Positions 5,987 through 6,367 of a stretch of DNA of 6,367 nt are shown here, piece after piece; within the stretch, counting starts at the first letter, position 1, and each line of letters opens with the position of its first letter. The stretch is from Deferribacteres bacterium (GTDB lineage: Bacteria; Nitrospirota; Thermodesulfovibrionia; UBA6902): contig JAUVPO010000114.1 of the NCBI GenBank assembly GCA_030598625.1, positions 1 to 6,367 on the forward strand, in the 5' to 3' direction. The notes below the pieces were generated by a model. It was not told the DNA's origin. It did no database searches and saw only the letters and a list, made by a program, of their open reading frames with translations. A program made the position numbers and the translations under genes.

Positions 5987-6145
5987 ATGACTAATGAAAT
6001 GAAAAAGCAGTTTAAAAAAGAGCTGCTGGAAGTATTCAGGAAATTTGGTTACTTGTCCGAAGACAAAGACCACGAAGTAACAATCAGAACTACCTCAGGT
6101 AATATCGCGTGGATAAATATCAATAGTATGGAAACAATTAAGTAG
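5987..6145 (+). CDS. Small hypothetical protein, 52 aa
   Basis: I recognise no family. The frame is open from an ATG at 5951 (64 codons), but that start has no clear ribosome binding site. The internal ATG at 5987 has AAAAGG (5975-5980) six bases upstream and is preferred, giving 52 residues. The first half is a basic amphipathic helix-like stretch (MKKQFKKELLEVFRKFGYL). The second half looks like two short beta strands (HEVTIRTT and IAWININS). There is no signal peptide, membrane segment or cysteine. It lies alone downstream of a strong terminator, so it would need its own promoter, and I see no convincing one. The lysine-rich start and small size would fit an accessory or nucleic-acid-associated protein, but that is speculation. 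Confidence 0.5.
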   Translation: MTNEMKKQFKKELLEVFRKFGYLSEDKDHEVTIRTTSGNIAWININSMETIK

Positions 6146-6367
6146 TGATTTTGAATTATGGCTTGTTCTATAATTGAGCATTCTGTTCAATTATTGAGCT
6201 GGTCTCCCTCATCACTGTTTGCTAACTTCTTGAATTTAAGAAATAATTATCACGGCATAAATATTGCAGTCTCTTCTTTGTCAGTTTTGCTGTCTTAAAT
6301 CATTATATACATAATAAGCGGTTACTTTGACCCTGCATTTTGCCCTGTCGAATTTTCATATAAAGGG
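6146..6367. other. AT-rich spacer, nothing recognised
   Basis: No ORF, RNA gene or strong promoter is seen. The only structure is an 8-bp inverted repeat, ATAATTGA (6170-6177) and TCAATTAT (6187-6194), with a 9-base loop. It is too AT-rich to be a good terminator and has no T-run after it. Confidence 0.5.

Noticed and set aside
6326..6346. TTGACC...TTTTGCC as a second sigma54-like promoter near the window end
   Set aside because: The invariant GG of the -24 element is missing, so it fails the consensus.

Overview
The window looks like a piece of a Gram-negative chromosome. Signs are Sec and lipoprotein signal peptides on periplasmic binding proteins, a transmembrane sensor kinase and a sigma54 activator with a matching -24/-12 promoter. 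Base composition is moderate to low GC, with AT-rich spacers. The style fits Nitrospirota or a deltaproteobacterial-type lineage, but nothing here proves taxonomy.

Layout. (1) Positions 1-870 are a gene graveyard read on the minus strand. They hold the C-terminal part of an ORF6N-domain protein (419-766), a possible 31-codon ORF at its upstream end, and a collapsed type III-like adenine methyltransferase (136-353). In the last, the first ~40 and last ~29 residues survive in two frames and the catalytic middle is gone. (2) Positions 943-4680 are a tight plus-strand operon. It encodes a PhnD-family lipoprotein binding protein, a membrane histidine kinase (ATGA overlap) and an NtrC-family sigma54-dependent response regulator (8-base overlap). 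(3) Positions 4681-4951 are a dense regulatory region: a 17-bp dyad, a consensus-perfect sigma54 promoter (TGGCAC-N5-TTGCA) and a ~145-nt leader with two possible hairpins. (4) Positions 4952-5845 encode a secreted family-3 (amino-acid type) solute-binding protein followed by a strong intrinsic terminator. (5) Positions 5846-6367 hold one small hypothetical ORF and otherwise nothing recognised.

How it may work. The binding lipoprotein probably captures a small ligand in the periplasm and signals through the kinase to the regulator. The regulator would bind the dyad about 88 bp upstream of the predicted start site and open the sigma54 promoter, switching on the second binding protein. The order binding protein - kinase - NtrC-type regulator resembles the AioX-AioS-AioR arsenite-sensing arrangement, in which a PhnD-superfamily protein is the ligand sensor. 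The ligand here is unknown. The regulator-to-promoter link is inferred from adjacency and motif, not shown. No permease or ATPase lies in the window, so the second binding protein is an orphan as far as can be seen.
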